A DNA stretch of 64,000 nt from Pelagibacteraceae bacterium (GTDB taxonomy: Bacteria; Pseudomonadota; Alphaproteobacteria; HIMB59): the NCBI GenBank assembly GCA_019651435.1, contig BOYI01000004.1, forward strand, positions 60,083 to 124,082, in the 5' to 3' direction. A program made the translations under genes and the position numbers. Below are positions 30,610 to 40,744 of this stretch, in pieces; within the stretch, counting starts at the first letter, position 1; every line of letters starts with the position of its first letter. The notes under the pieces were generated by a model. The model ran no database searches and was not told where the DNA came from. It worked only from the letters and a program-made list of their open reading frames with translations.

Positions 30610-31403
30610 AATATTTCTTAAATCATTTTTCTTAACAATTGGATTTGCTTTTTTATATTTCCCTATTTTGACTTTGATAGCCTTATTCATTTAATGACAA
30701 TAAAAGAGTGATGGTATGGAAAGGTTTTTCTTTTAGGTGGTATGGTGAACTTTTTCCAAAATGAGGCAAATCTTAGAAGCCTTTATGATAAGTATAAAGA
30801 TAGCATCTTTGTCTGCTACATTTGCAACTTTATTAGGTGTAATGATCGGATATTCTTTGGTCAGGATACCTAAGATTCCCGGGCGTCCATTTTTTATTTT
30901 TTTAAGCTCATCTCCTTTAGTGATGCCAGAAATCATTTTGGGGCTTTCATTATTGCTATTTTTCATTTCTTCAAACCATTTGATGCGGATTTCCTTCAAG
31001 TAAAGGACAATTAACAGTTTTAATTTCACATATTACTTTTTCTGTAGCTTTTGTTGCAGTAATAATTCAATCTCGATTAAGCAGTTATGATAGAAATATT
31101 GAAGAAGCTGCTCAAGATTTAGGCACAGTGCCTAATAAAATTTTTTGGAAGATTACAGCTCCTGTAATATTACCTTCAATTATTTCGGGTTGGCTTCTTG
31201 CATTTACTCTCTCTTTAGATGATTTAGTTGTTGCTAGCTTCACAACTGGTCCTGGAGCAAATACATTACCTATAGTAGTTTTTTCAAAAGTAAGATTAGG
31301 CTTAAGCCCTGAAGTGAATGCACTATCATCAATAATTATGTTATTTGTGGTAATAGCCGCAATTATTTTTTATTTTGTTAATCGATCAAACGTTCAAAAG
31401 TAA
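30602..31403 (+). CDS. potC: Polyamine ABC permease PotC/PotI-like (frameshifted)
   Basis: The second membrane subunit. The N-terminus from ATG 30602 reads KIFLKSFFLTIGFAFLYFPILTLI and breaks near 30690. Further pieces read FSFRWYGELF, then ISIKIASLSATFATLLGVMIGYSL and LSSSPLVMPEIILGLSLLLFF, break near 30995, and continue with the EAA loop IEEAAQDLGTVPNKIFWKI and VILPSIISGWLLAFTLSLDDLV. At least three frame corrections are needed. Its 3' end overlaps the convergent puuA by 18 bases. Confidence 0.88.
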
Positions 31404-32737
31404 ATATTCACGTTCCCAGGCAGTTATTATTTTATTGTAGGCATTAACTTCTAAATCCTTAATTGAACAAAAAAGTTCAACAAAAGTCTCACCAAAAATT
31501 TCTTTTGCTTCTTTGGATCGAGAAAACATATCAATTGACTGGTAAATACTTTCTGTGAGTGAAACATTTACGTTATATGCTGCTTTTTTTGTTTCTTGTG
31601 TAGCTTTCAATTTCTTTTTTATTCCTAAGTAGCCAGCGGCCAAAGTTGCAGATATTGCTAAATAAGGGTTAACATCTGAACCGCAAAGTCTATTTTCAAT
31701 TCTTGCTTGTTGAGCTGAATTAAAGTTTGGAACTCTAAATCCACACGTTCTATTTTCATAGCCCCAGTTTAAATTAAATGGAGTGCCTTCTTCCCAATAG
31801 CCTCTTAATCTTTTAAAAGAATTTACGTTAGGTGCAAATAAAGGCAGGAAGGATTTTGAATATTTTTGTAATCCTCCAAGATAGCGATCAAAATAATTAG
31901 TTGTGTTTAAATCTTTATTCACAAAAACTGGCTTTCCTTTTTTTAATAATGATTGGTGTATGTGCATCGAATTACCAGGTGAGTCCTCTAATGGTTTAGC
32001 CATAAAGGTAGCATAGAGATTATGTTTGAGAGCAGTTTGTCTTAATGTTCTTTTAAATAAAAAGACCTGATCTGCTAAATCTAATGGATTACCATGTTTA
32101 AAATTAATTTCCATTTGAGCAGGTCCATCCTCATGGTTTATATTCTCAACATCTAAGTCTTGTGCTTCACAATAATCATAAAGATCTTCAAAAATATGAT
32201 CAAACTCATTAATGGCATCAATGCCATATGATTGATTTCCTTTTTCTATTCTTCCAGATTGTCCTGAAGGTGTCTCAAGTGGATAATCGGGATCGTTATT
32301 TTTTTTAACTAAATAGAATTCAATTTCGGGAGCAATGATAGGTTCAAGCCCTATATTATTGAATAAACTTATTACTCTTTTAAGATTCCTCTTGAATAAA
32401 CCTCAATTTCATTCTCTTTACTATCTACAGCATCACATATTATTTGTGCAGTAGGCTCTTCATACCAGGGCACTACCCTTAGAGTATTAAAATCTGGTTT
32501 GAGTATAAAATCTCCGTCAGTAGGATTTAATAGTTGATCATCAATTGAATAAGAAACGCTTCTGGATACTGCCAATTTAAACAAATGAAGAGGAAGTCTT
32601 AGTCCACCAGATTCAAAAGAGCTTAAAAATTTTTTGGTTGGAAGAATCTTACCTCTAGGAATACCTGAATTATCGGGAATTAGGCATTCCACCTCTGTAA
32701 TTTTATTCTTTTTAAACCATTCTATATAATTATTCAT
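31386..32737 (-). CDS. puuA: Gamma-glutamylputrescine synthetase (GS family, frameshifted)
   Basis: PuuA couples glutamate to putrescine with ATP, the first step of the Puu route. The protein of about 450 residues is a glutamine synthetase relative without the adenylylation-type C-terminus: ECLIPDNSGIPRGKILP near the start, then after a break near 32380 IIAPEIEFYLVKK and NHEDGPAQMEINF, KPLEDSPGNSMHIHQSL, and NRTCGFRVPNFN with RIENRLCGSDVNPYLAI. These blocks match the GS type III/PuuA subgroup. General glutamine synthetase activity is less likely given the neighbours puuB and potFABC. It is divergent from puuB. Confidence 0.86.
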
Positions 32738-32777
32738 GAGTATAAGTGATGTATAAAATTTGTTATTTATGTATCTG

Positions 32778-34067
32778 ATGAATTATTCAGATAATTACTA
32801 TGTAAGAACAAAAGCATATGAGCTTGATTCTAACAGATTAAATGAAAGCTTACAATGCGATGTTTGTATTATAGGTGCTGGTCTTTCTGGGATAGCTACG
32901 GCCTATTACCTAAATAAAACTAACCCAAATCTTAAAATCGTAATTCTAGAGAAAAATAAGATAGGTTGGGGGGCTTCTGGAAGAAATGGTGGGCAACTTT
33001 TACATGGTTTTTCATCAGAGGATTATTCAAGTCAAAAACACAGTGAAGATGAAATCAAAACTTTGTGGAATTTTACTGTTGATGCAGTTCGTGAAGTTAA
33101 AAAAAACATTAAAGATCTCAATATAGATTGTGATTTAATCGAAGGATATTTGTTAACAAGTGTTACAAAATCCCATGATGAGGAATTAAAAAAATTTATA
33201 GATCAACTTCATAATCAATTTGATTATGAGTCAGCTCAATATTTGTCCAAAAATCAAATGCAAGATTATTTTGATAGCCCATATTATCAATCAGCTATGT
33301 ACGACTCTGAGTGTGGACAAATCCATCCTTTAAACTACTGTCTTGGTTTAGCTAAAGAACTCCTAAAAAATAAAAATTGTAAAGTTTATGAAGAAAGTGA
33401 GGTCTTATCATATAAACATGAAGGAAAAATAAAAATTCAACTAACTAATAAATTAGAAGTTATTGCTGACAAAATGGTTCTATGTTGTAATGCTTATTTA
33501 GATAACTTGAATAAAGATCTCAGAAGAAAAATCATGCCAGTAAAAACATATGTTTCAGCATACACTGAAATTCCAAATCAAGTTCTATCTAATTACTTTA
33601 AAAGGAAAATTACCGTAGGTGACATGCTATTCGTTCTTAATTACTTTAGACTAGATGGAAATAATAACTTGATATTTGGTGGTGGAGTAAGTTATTCAAA
33701 TATTGATCCAATAAATTTAGAAAATTCATTAAAAAAAAGCATAAGAAAGATACTCCCAGGTATTGAAAAATATAATGCGTGGTGTACTTGGAGTGGTCAT
33801 GTCGCAATTACTGCAAATAGATTTCCACATATAGGCGCTATCAATAAAGATATTTATTTTGCACAAGGTTATTCTGGTCATGGCCTTGCTTTGACAACCA
33901 TGGTTGGAAAAATGTTGGCGCAAACTGTAATCTCAAGCAATTCAAATTTTCCCTTGTTTGAAAAATTACAACATAGAAATTTTCCAGGGTTTGGTGTAAT
34001 TGATACTCCACTTTTGGTTCTTGCGATGAGTTATTTTAAACTTAAAGATTTTTTAGGACTTAAATAG
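32778..34067 (+). CDS. puuB: Gamma-glutamylputrescine oxidase (FAD-dependent)
   Basis: PuuB oxidises gamma-glutamylputrescine to the aldehyde with release of ammonia and peroxide. I choose the ATG at 32778 because the protein then begins NYSDNYYVRTK, as family members begin with a short Tyr-rich lead. A dinucleotide-binding motif follows (CDVCIIGAGLSGIATAYYL), then GWGASGRNGGQLLHGF, typical of the DAO-type PuuB/OrdL group, and a C-terminal FAD block IYFAQGYSGHGLALTTMVGK in two parts. The gene is intact, 429 residues. Starts of puuA and puuB lie only 40 bases apart, so a shared control region is likely. Confidence 0.9.
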   Translation: MNYSDNYYVRTKAYELDSNRLNESLQCDVCIIGAGLSGIATAYYLNKTNPNLKIVILEKNKIGWGASGRNGGQLLHGFSSEDYSSQKHSEDEIKTLWNFTVDAVREVKKNIKDLNIDCDLIEGYLLTSVTKSHDEELKKFIDQLHNQFDYESAQYLSKNQMQDYFDSPYYQSAMYDSECGQIHPLNYCLGLAKELLKNKNCKVYEESEVLSYKHEGKIKIQLTNKLEVIADKMVLCCNAYLDNLNKDLRRKIMPVKTYVSAYTEIPNQVLSNYFKRKITVGDMLFVLNYFRLDGNNNLIFGGGVSYSNIDPINLENSLKKSIRKILPGIEKYNAWCTWSGHVAITANRFPHIGAINKDIYFAQGYSGHGLALTTMVGKMLAQTVISSNSNFPLFEKLQHRNFPGFGVIDTPLLVLAMSYFKLKDFLGLK

Positions 34068-35318
34068 TTTATTAGCTCCAAGATTTTTTTTTGGATCTAA
34101 GTAATTTTTTAAATTTTTAAGAAAATCATAATATTCTTTGGATTTATATTTTTTTAGTAGCATATTTTTCTTTTGTCCTAATCCATGCTCTGCCGCAATA
34201 CTTCCATTAAGTGATAATGTCAAATCGTAAATGAATTCACTTAAAATGTTGATGTCTTTTTTTAATTCATTTTCAACTTTGAAATTACAATGCAAATTAC
34301 CATCACCTAAATGGCCAAAAAAATAAGGAGTAAATTGTGTATTTTTTTTTGTAAATTTATTAATCTTTAAAATAAAATTTTTCCATTGAGACAAAGGTAA
34401 TGAGATATCAAATTTATGATTATAATTAAGTTCTTTTTGAATATGAACAAGCTCTTCTCTTTTTTTCCAAATCCAAGAATTCTTTAAATTATTTTCAATT
34501 ATAATAATTTCAGCAAGATTTTTTTTAAAAATATTTTTTAAAGTTTTTTGAAAGTTGTTTTTTTCATTTGAATGTATTTCCACAATTAAATGGAAATCAG
34601 ATTTTTTATTTAGCAATATTGAGCTTGGGATAGGAAAAATAATTTCATAGCTAGTTAGATAGTCATAAAATTGATGTCTTAATTCTTTAAACAGTAAAAT
34701 AGCTTTATTTAAACTTTTTATTTCAAGAAAAAAAGTTGTAATAAATTTTTTTTTAGGCTTTAAATTCAAATTTGCTTTAGTAATAATTCCAAAAATACCC
34801 TCTGATCCACAAAAAATTTTCCATAATTTAGGACCAAAGTTGTCTTTTTTTAATTTACTTAAATAATTTAAAACTGTTCCATCTGACATCACAACTTCAA
34901 GACCATTTATATGATCCTCAATATTTCCATATTTTAAGGTTTGAAGCCCACCAACATTTGTTGAAATATTTCCTCCTATTGTACATTTATCACTAGGAGC
35001 AATATTTACTGGAAAAAATAAATTCTTGGATTGAGATTTTTGGTGAATTTTTTTTAGTGTTACGCCACTCTCAACAGTTAATATTAAGCTATCTGTATCT
35101 ACTTCTAAAATCTTGTTCATTTTAGAGAAGCTAATAAATAAATTTTTATATTTTTGAACCGCTTTTGTTCCGTCAACTCTATTTGTTTCTCCACCTAGAG
35201 GTATAATATTCAGTCCATGTTTATTTGAAAATTTTACTATGTTTGAGACTTCTTTTGTATTTTTTGGATAAGCAATCAGTCTTTTTTTATTTTTTTTGAT
35301 AATTTTTGGAAACTTCAT
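34053..35318 (-). CDS. FAD-linked oxidase, D-2-hydroxyacid dehydrogenase type (GlcD/D2HGDH-like)
   Basis: The 421-residue protein has the PCMH-type FAD-binding domain (NIIPLGGETNRVDGT, then FPVNIAPSDKCTIGGNISTNVGG, and GSEGIFGIITKANL) and a C-terminal FAD-oxidase domain with FGHLGDGNLHCNF and GSIAAEHGLGQKK. These are hallmarks of enzymes acting on D-lactate, glycolate or D-2-hydroxyglutarate; the exact substrate is not readable. It overlaps the tsaC end by four bases, so it is cotranscribed with it, and overlaps the convergent puuB end by 15 bases. The frame is intact. Confidence 0.85.
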   Translation of the reverse strand: MKFPKIIKKNKKRLIAYPKNTKEVSNIVKFSNKHGLNIIPLGGETNRVDGTKAVQKYKNLFISFSKMNKILEVDTDSLILTVESGVTLKKIHQKSQSKNLFFPVNIAPSDKCTIGGNISTNVGGLQTLKYGNIEDHINGLEVVMSDGTVLNYLSKLKKDNFGPKLWKIFCGSEGIFGIITKANLNLKPKKKFITTFFLEIKSLNKAILLFKELRHQFYDYLTSYEIIFPIPSSILLNKKSDFHLIVEIHSNEKNNFQKTLKNIFKKNLAEIIIIENNLKNSWIWKKREELVHIQKELNYNHKFDISLPLSQWKNFILKINKFTKKNTQFTPYFFGHLGDGNLHCNFKVENELKKDINILSEFIYDLTLSLNGSIAAEHGLGQKKNMLLKKYKSKEYYDFLKNLKNYLDPKKNLGANKLFKS

Positions 35319-36253
35319 CTTGCTGCTCTTTTTAAACGATCATTTATCGCTTCTCCAATATCTCGATTGGGTATGGGTGCAATCGATATTGTTTTAAAAT
35401 CTTTATTTTGATCTGCTAGAAAAATGAAGTGATATAAATTTTTTGCAGCTTCATTTAAGCTTCCTTTTTCACTAAGATTTTTAAATTCTTTCTTGTGTTT
35501 TTTTCCAAAATTTAAATAGGCTGATTTATCTACAGGATGTTTGATATTTAAGTATATCTGTTTATTGGGAGAATAATGTTTCTTTGATGTTCCAGGAAAA
35601 AATTTTTCCTTATTATTATTAAACAGATTTATATACGGCAATACTTTTTTAATTTGGCTTAAACTTATTTTTCCTGGTCTAATTATTTCTAACTTATTCT
35701 TTAAAATTCTTACTAGAGTAGACTCTAATCCAATTTTGCATTTACCTCCATCAATTATCAATAAATTAGTATCCTTAAATTGATCGGAAACCATTTTAGC
35801 ATTAATTGGACTTAATTTTTTAAACCTATTAGCAGAAGGCATTATCAAAGGTAAACCTATTTTTTTTATTACCTCAATTGTAAAATCATTTTTTGGTATT
35901 CTAACAGCACAATCATTATTGATGGTAAGTGATTTTGGAATTTGAAGAGATTTTCTTTTCAAAATTAATGTCAGCGGTCCTGGCCAAAATCTTTTAGCTA
36001 ATATTTCATTTTCTTGATCTAAGAAAAAAAATTTTTTAACCATTTTCATATCAGAACAATGGAAAATTAATTTCTTGTGAAGAGGTCTTTCTTTTAATTT
36101 GTATATCTTTTTTGCAGACTCTATTTTTGTACCAAGACCAGCTAAACCATAGACTGTCTCAGTTGGTAAACCAACCAATTCAAGATTATTCAGCTTTTCT
36201 TTAATTATTTTAAAAAGAGAAGATGAATAATTTTTTTTTACAATTATCGTCAT
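35315..36253 (-). CDS. tsaC: Threonylcarbamoyl-AMP synthase (TsaC/Sua5)
   Basis: The enzyme makes threonylcarbamoyl-AMP for the t6A37 modification of ANN-decoding tRNAs. The 312-residue protein has the YrdC domain (VGLPTETVYGLAGLG near residue 37, KLKERPLHKKLIFH, FWPGPLTLIL, then CAVRIPKN and IMPSANRF) and a C-terminal Sua5-type extension from about 215 (FPGTSKKHYSPNKQIYL). The length and extension are those of Sua5 rather than the short TsaC. The frame is intact. It is divergent from glmU across 65 AT-rich bases that probably hold both promoters. Confidence 0.93.
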   Translation of the reverse strand: MTIIVKKNYSSSLFKIIKEKLNNLELVGLPTETVYGLAGLGTKIESAKKIYKLKERPLHKKLIFHCSDMKMVKKFFFLDQENEILAKRFWPGPLTLILKRKSLQIPKSLTINNDCAVRIPKNDFTIEVIKKIGLPLIMPSANRFKKLSPINAKMVSDQFKDTNLLIIDGGKCKIGLESTLVRILKNKLEIIRPGKISLSQIKKVLPYINLFNNNKEKFFPGTSKKHYSPNKQIYLNIKHPVDKSAYLNFGKKHKKEFKNLSEKGSLNEAAKNLYHFIFLADQNKDFKTISIAPIPNRDIGEAINDRLKRAAR

Positions 36254-36318
36254 AATTTACATATTTAGATATATTTTTAGTGTAAAGCTTAGAACTATTA
36301 ATATTATTTTACTACTTT

Positions 36319-37608
36319 ATGAAAATTTGCGCCATTATTCTTTCTGCCGGTAAAAGTAAAAGATTTAATTCAGAAAAACCAAAATTTAATCATTCTATTT
36401 CAGGTAAGCATTTAATTGATTACAATTTAGAGGCTTTAGAAAAAAATAAAAATATCAATCAAATTAATATTATTTCAAGTAAGGTAAATTCAAAATTTAT
36501 CCAAAATAAAAATAAATCAATATTTATTCAAAATCCAATTAATGGAACTGGAGGTGCCTTAAAACAGTTTTTCAGTTCTAATAAGAATTTTGACTATTAT
36601 CTTGTTCTTTTGGCTGATACACCGATATTCGATTATAAGATCATTAATAATTTTTTATCTAAAGGAATTAAATCTAAAATTGATATTTCTGTTATATCTC
36701 AAAAAGTAAAAGATCCTACTGGTTATGGCAGAGTCATTTTGAAAAATAATAATTTATTAAAAATTGTAGAAGATGCTGATTGTGACCTTGATGAAAAAAA
36801 TATTAATTTAGTTAATACAGGTATTTTCCTTATATCAAAAAAAGCTATTAAGAATGTTTCTGGCTTAAAAAAAAATAAGATAAAAAAAGAATTCTACATA
36901 ACAGATTTGATAGATATTTCACATAAGCAAAATTTAAAATTGAATACTTATATAAATGATAAATCTCCAATATTGGGAGTAAATAATTTTAAAGAATTAA
37001 ATGATTTAGAAAAAGCCTCTCAAGAACTAATTAAATCAGAATTAATAAGTTCAGGAGTTAAAATCTTACAACCAGAAACTGTTTATATTGAAACTGATGT
37101 TCAAATATCAAAAGATGTGATTATAGAACCCAATGTAGTTATTAAAAAAGGTGTAAAAATTATGACCGGAACTATTATTAAATCATTTTCGTATTTAGAA
37201 AATTGTTATATCGGAAAAAATTGTTCAATTGGACCTTTTGCAAGACTGAGACCGGAGGCAATTTTACAAAATGAGGTTAAATTGGGTAATTTTGTAGAAA
37301 TTAAAAAATCTAAGTTGGCAGACAAAGTCAAAGTAAATCATTTGTCTTATTTGGGTGACAGTACAGTGGGCAAAAATACTAATATTGGAGCAGGGACAAT
37401 AACTTGTAACTATGATGGAAAAAATAAATATCAATCAAAAATTGGTAACAATTGCTTTGTGGGAACAAATTCATCTATTATTGCTCCAGTGAATATTGGT
37501 GAAAATTCCTATATCGCAGCAGGTTCGGTAATTACAAAAAACGTTCCAAAAAATTATTTCTCAATAAGTAGGTCCAAACAAAAAAATATTAAAAATTTTA
37601 AAAAATAA
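36319..37608 (+). CDS. glmU: Bifunctional GlmU uridylyltransferase/acetyltransferase
   Basis: GlmU acetylates glucosamine-1-phosphate and joins it to UTP, giving UDP-GlcNAc for peptidoglycan and lipid A. The N-terminal pyrophosphorylase domain begins IILSAGKSKRFNSEKPKF; the usual GxGTRM loop is altered here to GKSKRF. LLADTPIF near residue 98 and DADCDLDEKN near 155 follow. The C-terminal half is a left-handed beta helix of hexapeptide repeats (from about 250; GPFARLRPEA, NFVEIKKSKL, NIGAGTITCNYDG). At 429 residues it is slightly short. glmS starts at the last base of its stop codon. Confidence 0.94.
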   Translation: MKICAIILSAGKSKRFNSEKPKFNHSISGKHLIDYNLEALEKNKNINQINIISSKVNSKFIQNKNKSIFIQNPINGTGGALKQFFSSNKNFDYYLVLLADTPIFDYKIINNFLSKGIKSKIDISVISQKVKDPTGYGRVILKNNNLLKIVEDADCDLDEKNINLVNTGIFLISKKAIKNVSGLKKNKIKKEFYITDLIDISHKQNLKLNTYINDKSPILGVNNFKELNDLEKASQELIKSELISSGVKILQPETVYIETDVQISKDVIIEPNVVIKKGVKIMTGTIIKSFSYLENCYIGKNCSIGPFARLRPEAILQNEVKLGNFVEIKKSKLADKVKVNHLSYLGDSTVGKNTNIGAGTITCNYDGKNKYQSKIGNNCFVGTNSSIIAPVNIGENSYIAAGSVITKNVPKNYFSISRSKQKNIKNFKK

Positions 37609-39410
37609 TGTGCGGTATTGTTGGTATTCTAAATTCTCAATCTTTAAAGTTTGATGCAATCGAAATTCTAAAAAAATTAGAATATAGAGGCTATGACTCA
37701 GCTGGGATTTCTTTATTTTCTGAACAAAAAATAAGAACTATTAAGAGCATAGGAAAAATTTCAAATTTAGAAAAAAAATCAAAAAATATAAAAGATAAGT
37801 CTTTTTCAGGTGTAATTGGTCACACTCGCTGGGCCACTCATGGAGTAGTAAGTAGAAATAATGCACACCCCTTTGCCAATGAGAACCTTACATTGGTATG
37901 TAATGGTATAATTGAAAATTATAGTCAAATTCAAAATCGATATAAAGAAATTCCCAAAAATATTAAATCTGATACTGAAGTCAGTTTTTATTATCTAAGT
38001 TATTTAATTGATAAATACAAAGATCCAGATGAAGCAATTAAAGTTTTTCAGAAAACAATTCGTGGAAATTTTGCATTCGTTATATTTATAAAAAGAAATA
38101 ACTGTTTTTATATTTTAAAAAATGGAAGCCCTATATCTATCTCAAATAAAAACCAATCATTTTACATTTGTTCTGACTCATCAATTCTCTCTAATTATCA
38201 TGATACTATTTTTCATTGTGAGGATGGGGACATTATTAAAATTTATGAAAGGAAAATTAGCTACCTACATAAAAAAATTAAAATAACATTTCAAAAAAAT
38301 ATTTCATATCAAAATCCCTATGACAAAGGTGATTACCAACACTTCATGTTGAAAGAAATACATGAACAGCCAGGTGTACTAAAAAGCACGCAATCAAAAT
38401 ATACTGCAGAATACTTTGTTGATTTTAAGACAAAATTTAGGCATCTTTTTGAAGTAGACAAAATTGTTCTGGTGGGTTGTGGAACCGCATATCATGCATC
38501 TATGGTAGGTGAATATTATTTTAATCATTTTACCAATAAAGAAATAAGCACAGAATTAGCTTCTGAGTTGAGATATAAAAAAATTAATAAAAACAAACAA
38601 ATACTTTTTATTTTCATCTCACAATCAGGTGAGACAATGGATACGTTGATGGCTTTAAAATATGTAAAGAAAATGAAACACAAATCGATTGTTATCACGA
38701 ATTCTTTAGAAAGTAGCATGGTTAGAGAGGCAGAAGTTACTATTCCTACTTATGCTCAGAAAGAAGTTGGTGTAGCATCAACAAAAGCCTTTACTTGTCA
38801 ATTACTCAGCTTAGCTAACTTAGCACTAGAAGTTGGAAGAATGGAAAAGACAATATCTAATCAAATATACAAAATGAATATTGGTCTTTTAACAAAATTA
38901 CCCTCTAAAATTGAAAAACTAATTAAGGAGTTCACTCCAAGTGCTAAAATTATTTCTAAAAAATTAGCTCAAGCAAATGCTTGTTATTTTATTGGAAGAA
39001 ATATTGCATATCCTATTGCTTTAGAGGGGTCCTTAAAATTAAAAGAAATTTCATACATGCATAGTGAGGGTTTCCCTGGTGGGGAGATGAAGCATGGTCC
39101 CATTGCTTTGATTGATAAGGACTCGATTACAGTTTGTCTAATTCCTAAGAATGATTTATTTGAAAAATCTGTATCAAATGCTCAAGAAATCTCTGCCAGA
39201 AATGGCAAAATCATCATTTTATCAAGTGTTAGAAATATGGGCAAAATTAATGGCGAAATCAAAGTGAGCAAGATGCCAAAAGAAAACATTATTGACACAC
39301 CTTTCATTTATACTATTCCACTTCAATTAATTTCATATTACTTTGCTCTAAACGAAGGTACTGATATCGATCAACCAAGAAATTTAGCGAAATCAGTAAC
39401 TGTAGAGTAA
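37608..39410 (+). CDS. glmS: Glucosamine-6-phosphate synthase
   Basis: GlmS makes glucosamine-6-phosphate from fructose-6-phosphate and glutamine. The 600-residue protein begins MCGIVGIL with the nucleophilic Cys after Met removal, then GHTRWATHGVVSRNNAHPF in the glutaminase domain. Two SIS domains follow (VLVGCGTAYHASMVGEYY, SQSGETMDTLMAL, and AYPIALEGSLKLKEI with SEGFPGGEMKHGPIALI). The C-terminus ends with RNLAKSVTVE, as in the family. It overlaps glmU by one base and abuts the next gene with no gap. No glmS ribozyme is expected or seen upstream. Confidence 0.97.
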   Translation: MCGIVGILNSQSLKFDAIEILKKLEYRGYDSAGISLFSEQKIRTIKSIGKISNLEKKSKNIKDKSFSGVIGHTRWATHGVVSRNNAHPFANENLTLVCNGIIENYSQIQNRYKEIPKNIKSDTEVSFYYLSYLIDKYKDPDEAIKVFQKTIRGNFAFVIFIKRNNCFYILKNGSPISISNKNQSFYICSDSSILSNYHDTIFHCEDGDIIKIYERKISYLHKKIKITFQKNISYQNPYDKGDYQHFMLKEIHEQPGVLKSTQSKYTAEYFVDFKTKFRHLFEVDKIVLVGCGTAYHASMVGEYYFNHFTNKEISTELASELRYKKINKNKQILFIFISQSGETMDTLMALKYVKKMKHKSIVITNSLESSMVREAEVTIPTYAQKEVGVASTKAFTCQLLSLANLALEVGRMEKTISNQIYKMNIGLLTKLPSKIEKLIKEFTPSAKIISKKLAQANACYFIGRNIAYPIALEGSLKLKEISYMHSEGFPGGEMKHGPIALIDKDSITVCLIPKNDLFEKSVSNAQEISARNGKIIILSSVRNMGKINGEIKVSKMPKENIIDTPFIYTIPLQLISYYFALNEGTDIDQPRNLAKSVTVE

Positions 39411-40700
39411 ATGGAAGAATTTAAAAATCTAATTGTAAATAATAAAGCCGTTGCAGGCATCTTATCCCAAATATCTCAGACCAATGTCAAATTAAGTAAT
39501 AATATTGAGGACGATTCTAATTATCATAGTTACTTTTTTCCTCAAAATTTACTTAAAAATAATGAAAAACACACCTTGCTTGATACTTTTGGTATCTTAA
39601 GTAAATCAAAGTTATTATTAAGAGAACCAATTAGCGGCAGTCAAATATCTTTTTACTCTGTTGATTATAATCATTCTCAAGCAGATGATGAAAAGGGGTA
39701 TAGTTTAAAATCAGAAAATGTAAAAAATTTTTACTCGTGTATCTTTGATAACTTAGATCATAAATATTCATCATCTTTTTTTACTAATTTAAAATCAAAC
39801 AGCAATGTTAGTATAATATTCCCAAATAATAAAAGTGCCCACCTAATTTCTGATAGTGTGAATCAACTCAAGTCTTACGCAAAAAAAATTTTTAATATAA
39901 AGATCAATGAAAACCAGATACTTACCTCTTCTCTTCCTTTGGATATTTCAATTTTTGAAGATGGTAAATTAAAAAAAACCATTGCTATTAAAAATAAAAG
40001 TTATTTAGGTATTAGCCATCAATTGGCGAATATTTTACATATTTTTTTAAAAGAATCCAAAAATGATATTAAATCAAGTGAGAACTACACAAATTATATC
40101 AATAAGATATATTTCACATTTTTTAATTTCTTTCCAAATTTTTTAAATACTCACATATTCAAATTTCTCCTAAGGCTTACTGGTCCTCGTTCTTTTTCTA
40201 ATCAAATATTAGAGATTAATAATTTTTATACAGACCAAAATTATTTCTTTTCAAATGCTATAGACGATAACCAATCAAGCTCTTTATTTTTTAAAGGAAA
40301 TTTTTTTCCTGAAATAAAAATTGAAGGTTCATCTAAATCAATTTTTTCACTATTAAAAGGTGAGTCTAATCTGATTTGCTCTTCTAACTTTTCTCCAAAG
40401 CAAAAAATCAATACTATATTATTAGCTAACTCATATTCTAAAAATCAATATGACGCCAAAATCACAGATAGTGTATATGAGCTATTAAATTTAGATAAAT
40501 GTTATTATCTAGTTTCGCCTTCTGGACTAATAACTATGGTTGATTTAAATTCAAATCTTAATCAAAAATCGTCGTTATCTTCGTCAAAATCAAAATATTC
40601 AGATACCCAACAAAAGACCCTCGATAACTTTAATGTGAATAAATTTAAACCCTCTTTACCTAAGATAAAATTAAGATTTCCTTTTTTCCAAAAAAACTAA
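39411..40700 (+). CDS. Unrecognised 429-residue protein coupled to glmS
   Basis: An intact frame of 429 residues starts directly after the glmS stop (TAA then ATG), so it is probably translated by the same ribosomes. I recognise no family. It has no signal peptide and no clear membrane helix, although one Phe-rich stretch near residues 230-250 (FTFFNFFPNFLNTHIFKFLL) is hydrophobic. It is rich in Ser, Asn, Phe and Lys. The C-terminal 60 residues are Ser/Lys/Gln-rich and look disordered before a basic tail (KIKLRFPFFQKN). Base composition looks like that of its neighbours, so recent transfer is not indicated. A role with amino-sugar supply is only a guess from position. Confidence 0.8.
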   Translation: MEEFKNLIVNNKAVAGILSQISQTNVKLSNNIEDDSNYHSYFFPQNLLKNNEKHTLLDTFGILSKSKLLLREPISGSQISFYSVDYNHSQADDEKGYSLKSENVKNFYSCIFDNLDHKYSSSFFTNLKSNSNVSIIFPNNKSAHLISDSVNQLKSYAKKIFNIKINENQILTSSLPLDISIFEDGKLKKTIAIKNKSYLGISHQLANILHIFLKESKNDIKSSENYTNYINKIYFTFFNFFPNFLNTHIFKFLLRLTGPRSFSNQILEINNFYTDQNYFFSNAIDDNQSSSLFFKGNFFPEIKIEGSSKSIFSLLKGESNLICSSNFSPKQKINTILLANSYSKNQYDAKITDSVYELLNLDKCYYLVSPSGLITMVDLNSNLNQKSSLSSSKSKYSDTQQKTLDNFNVNKFKPSLPKIKLRFPFFQKN

Positions 40701-40744
40701 TAAAAACTTTAATTTAATATTATTCACAATATAATCCACAGCTC

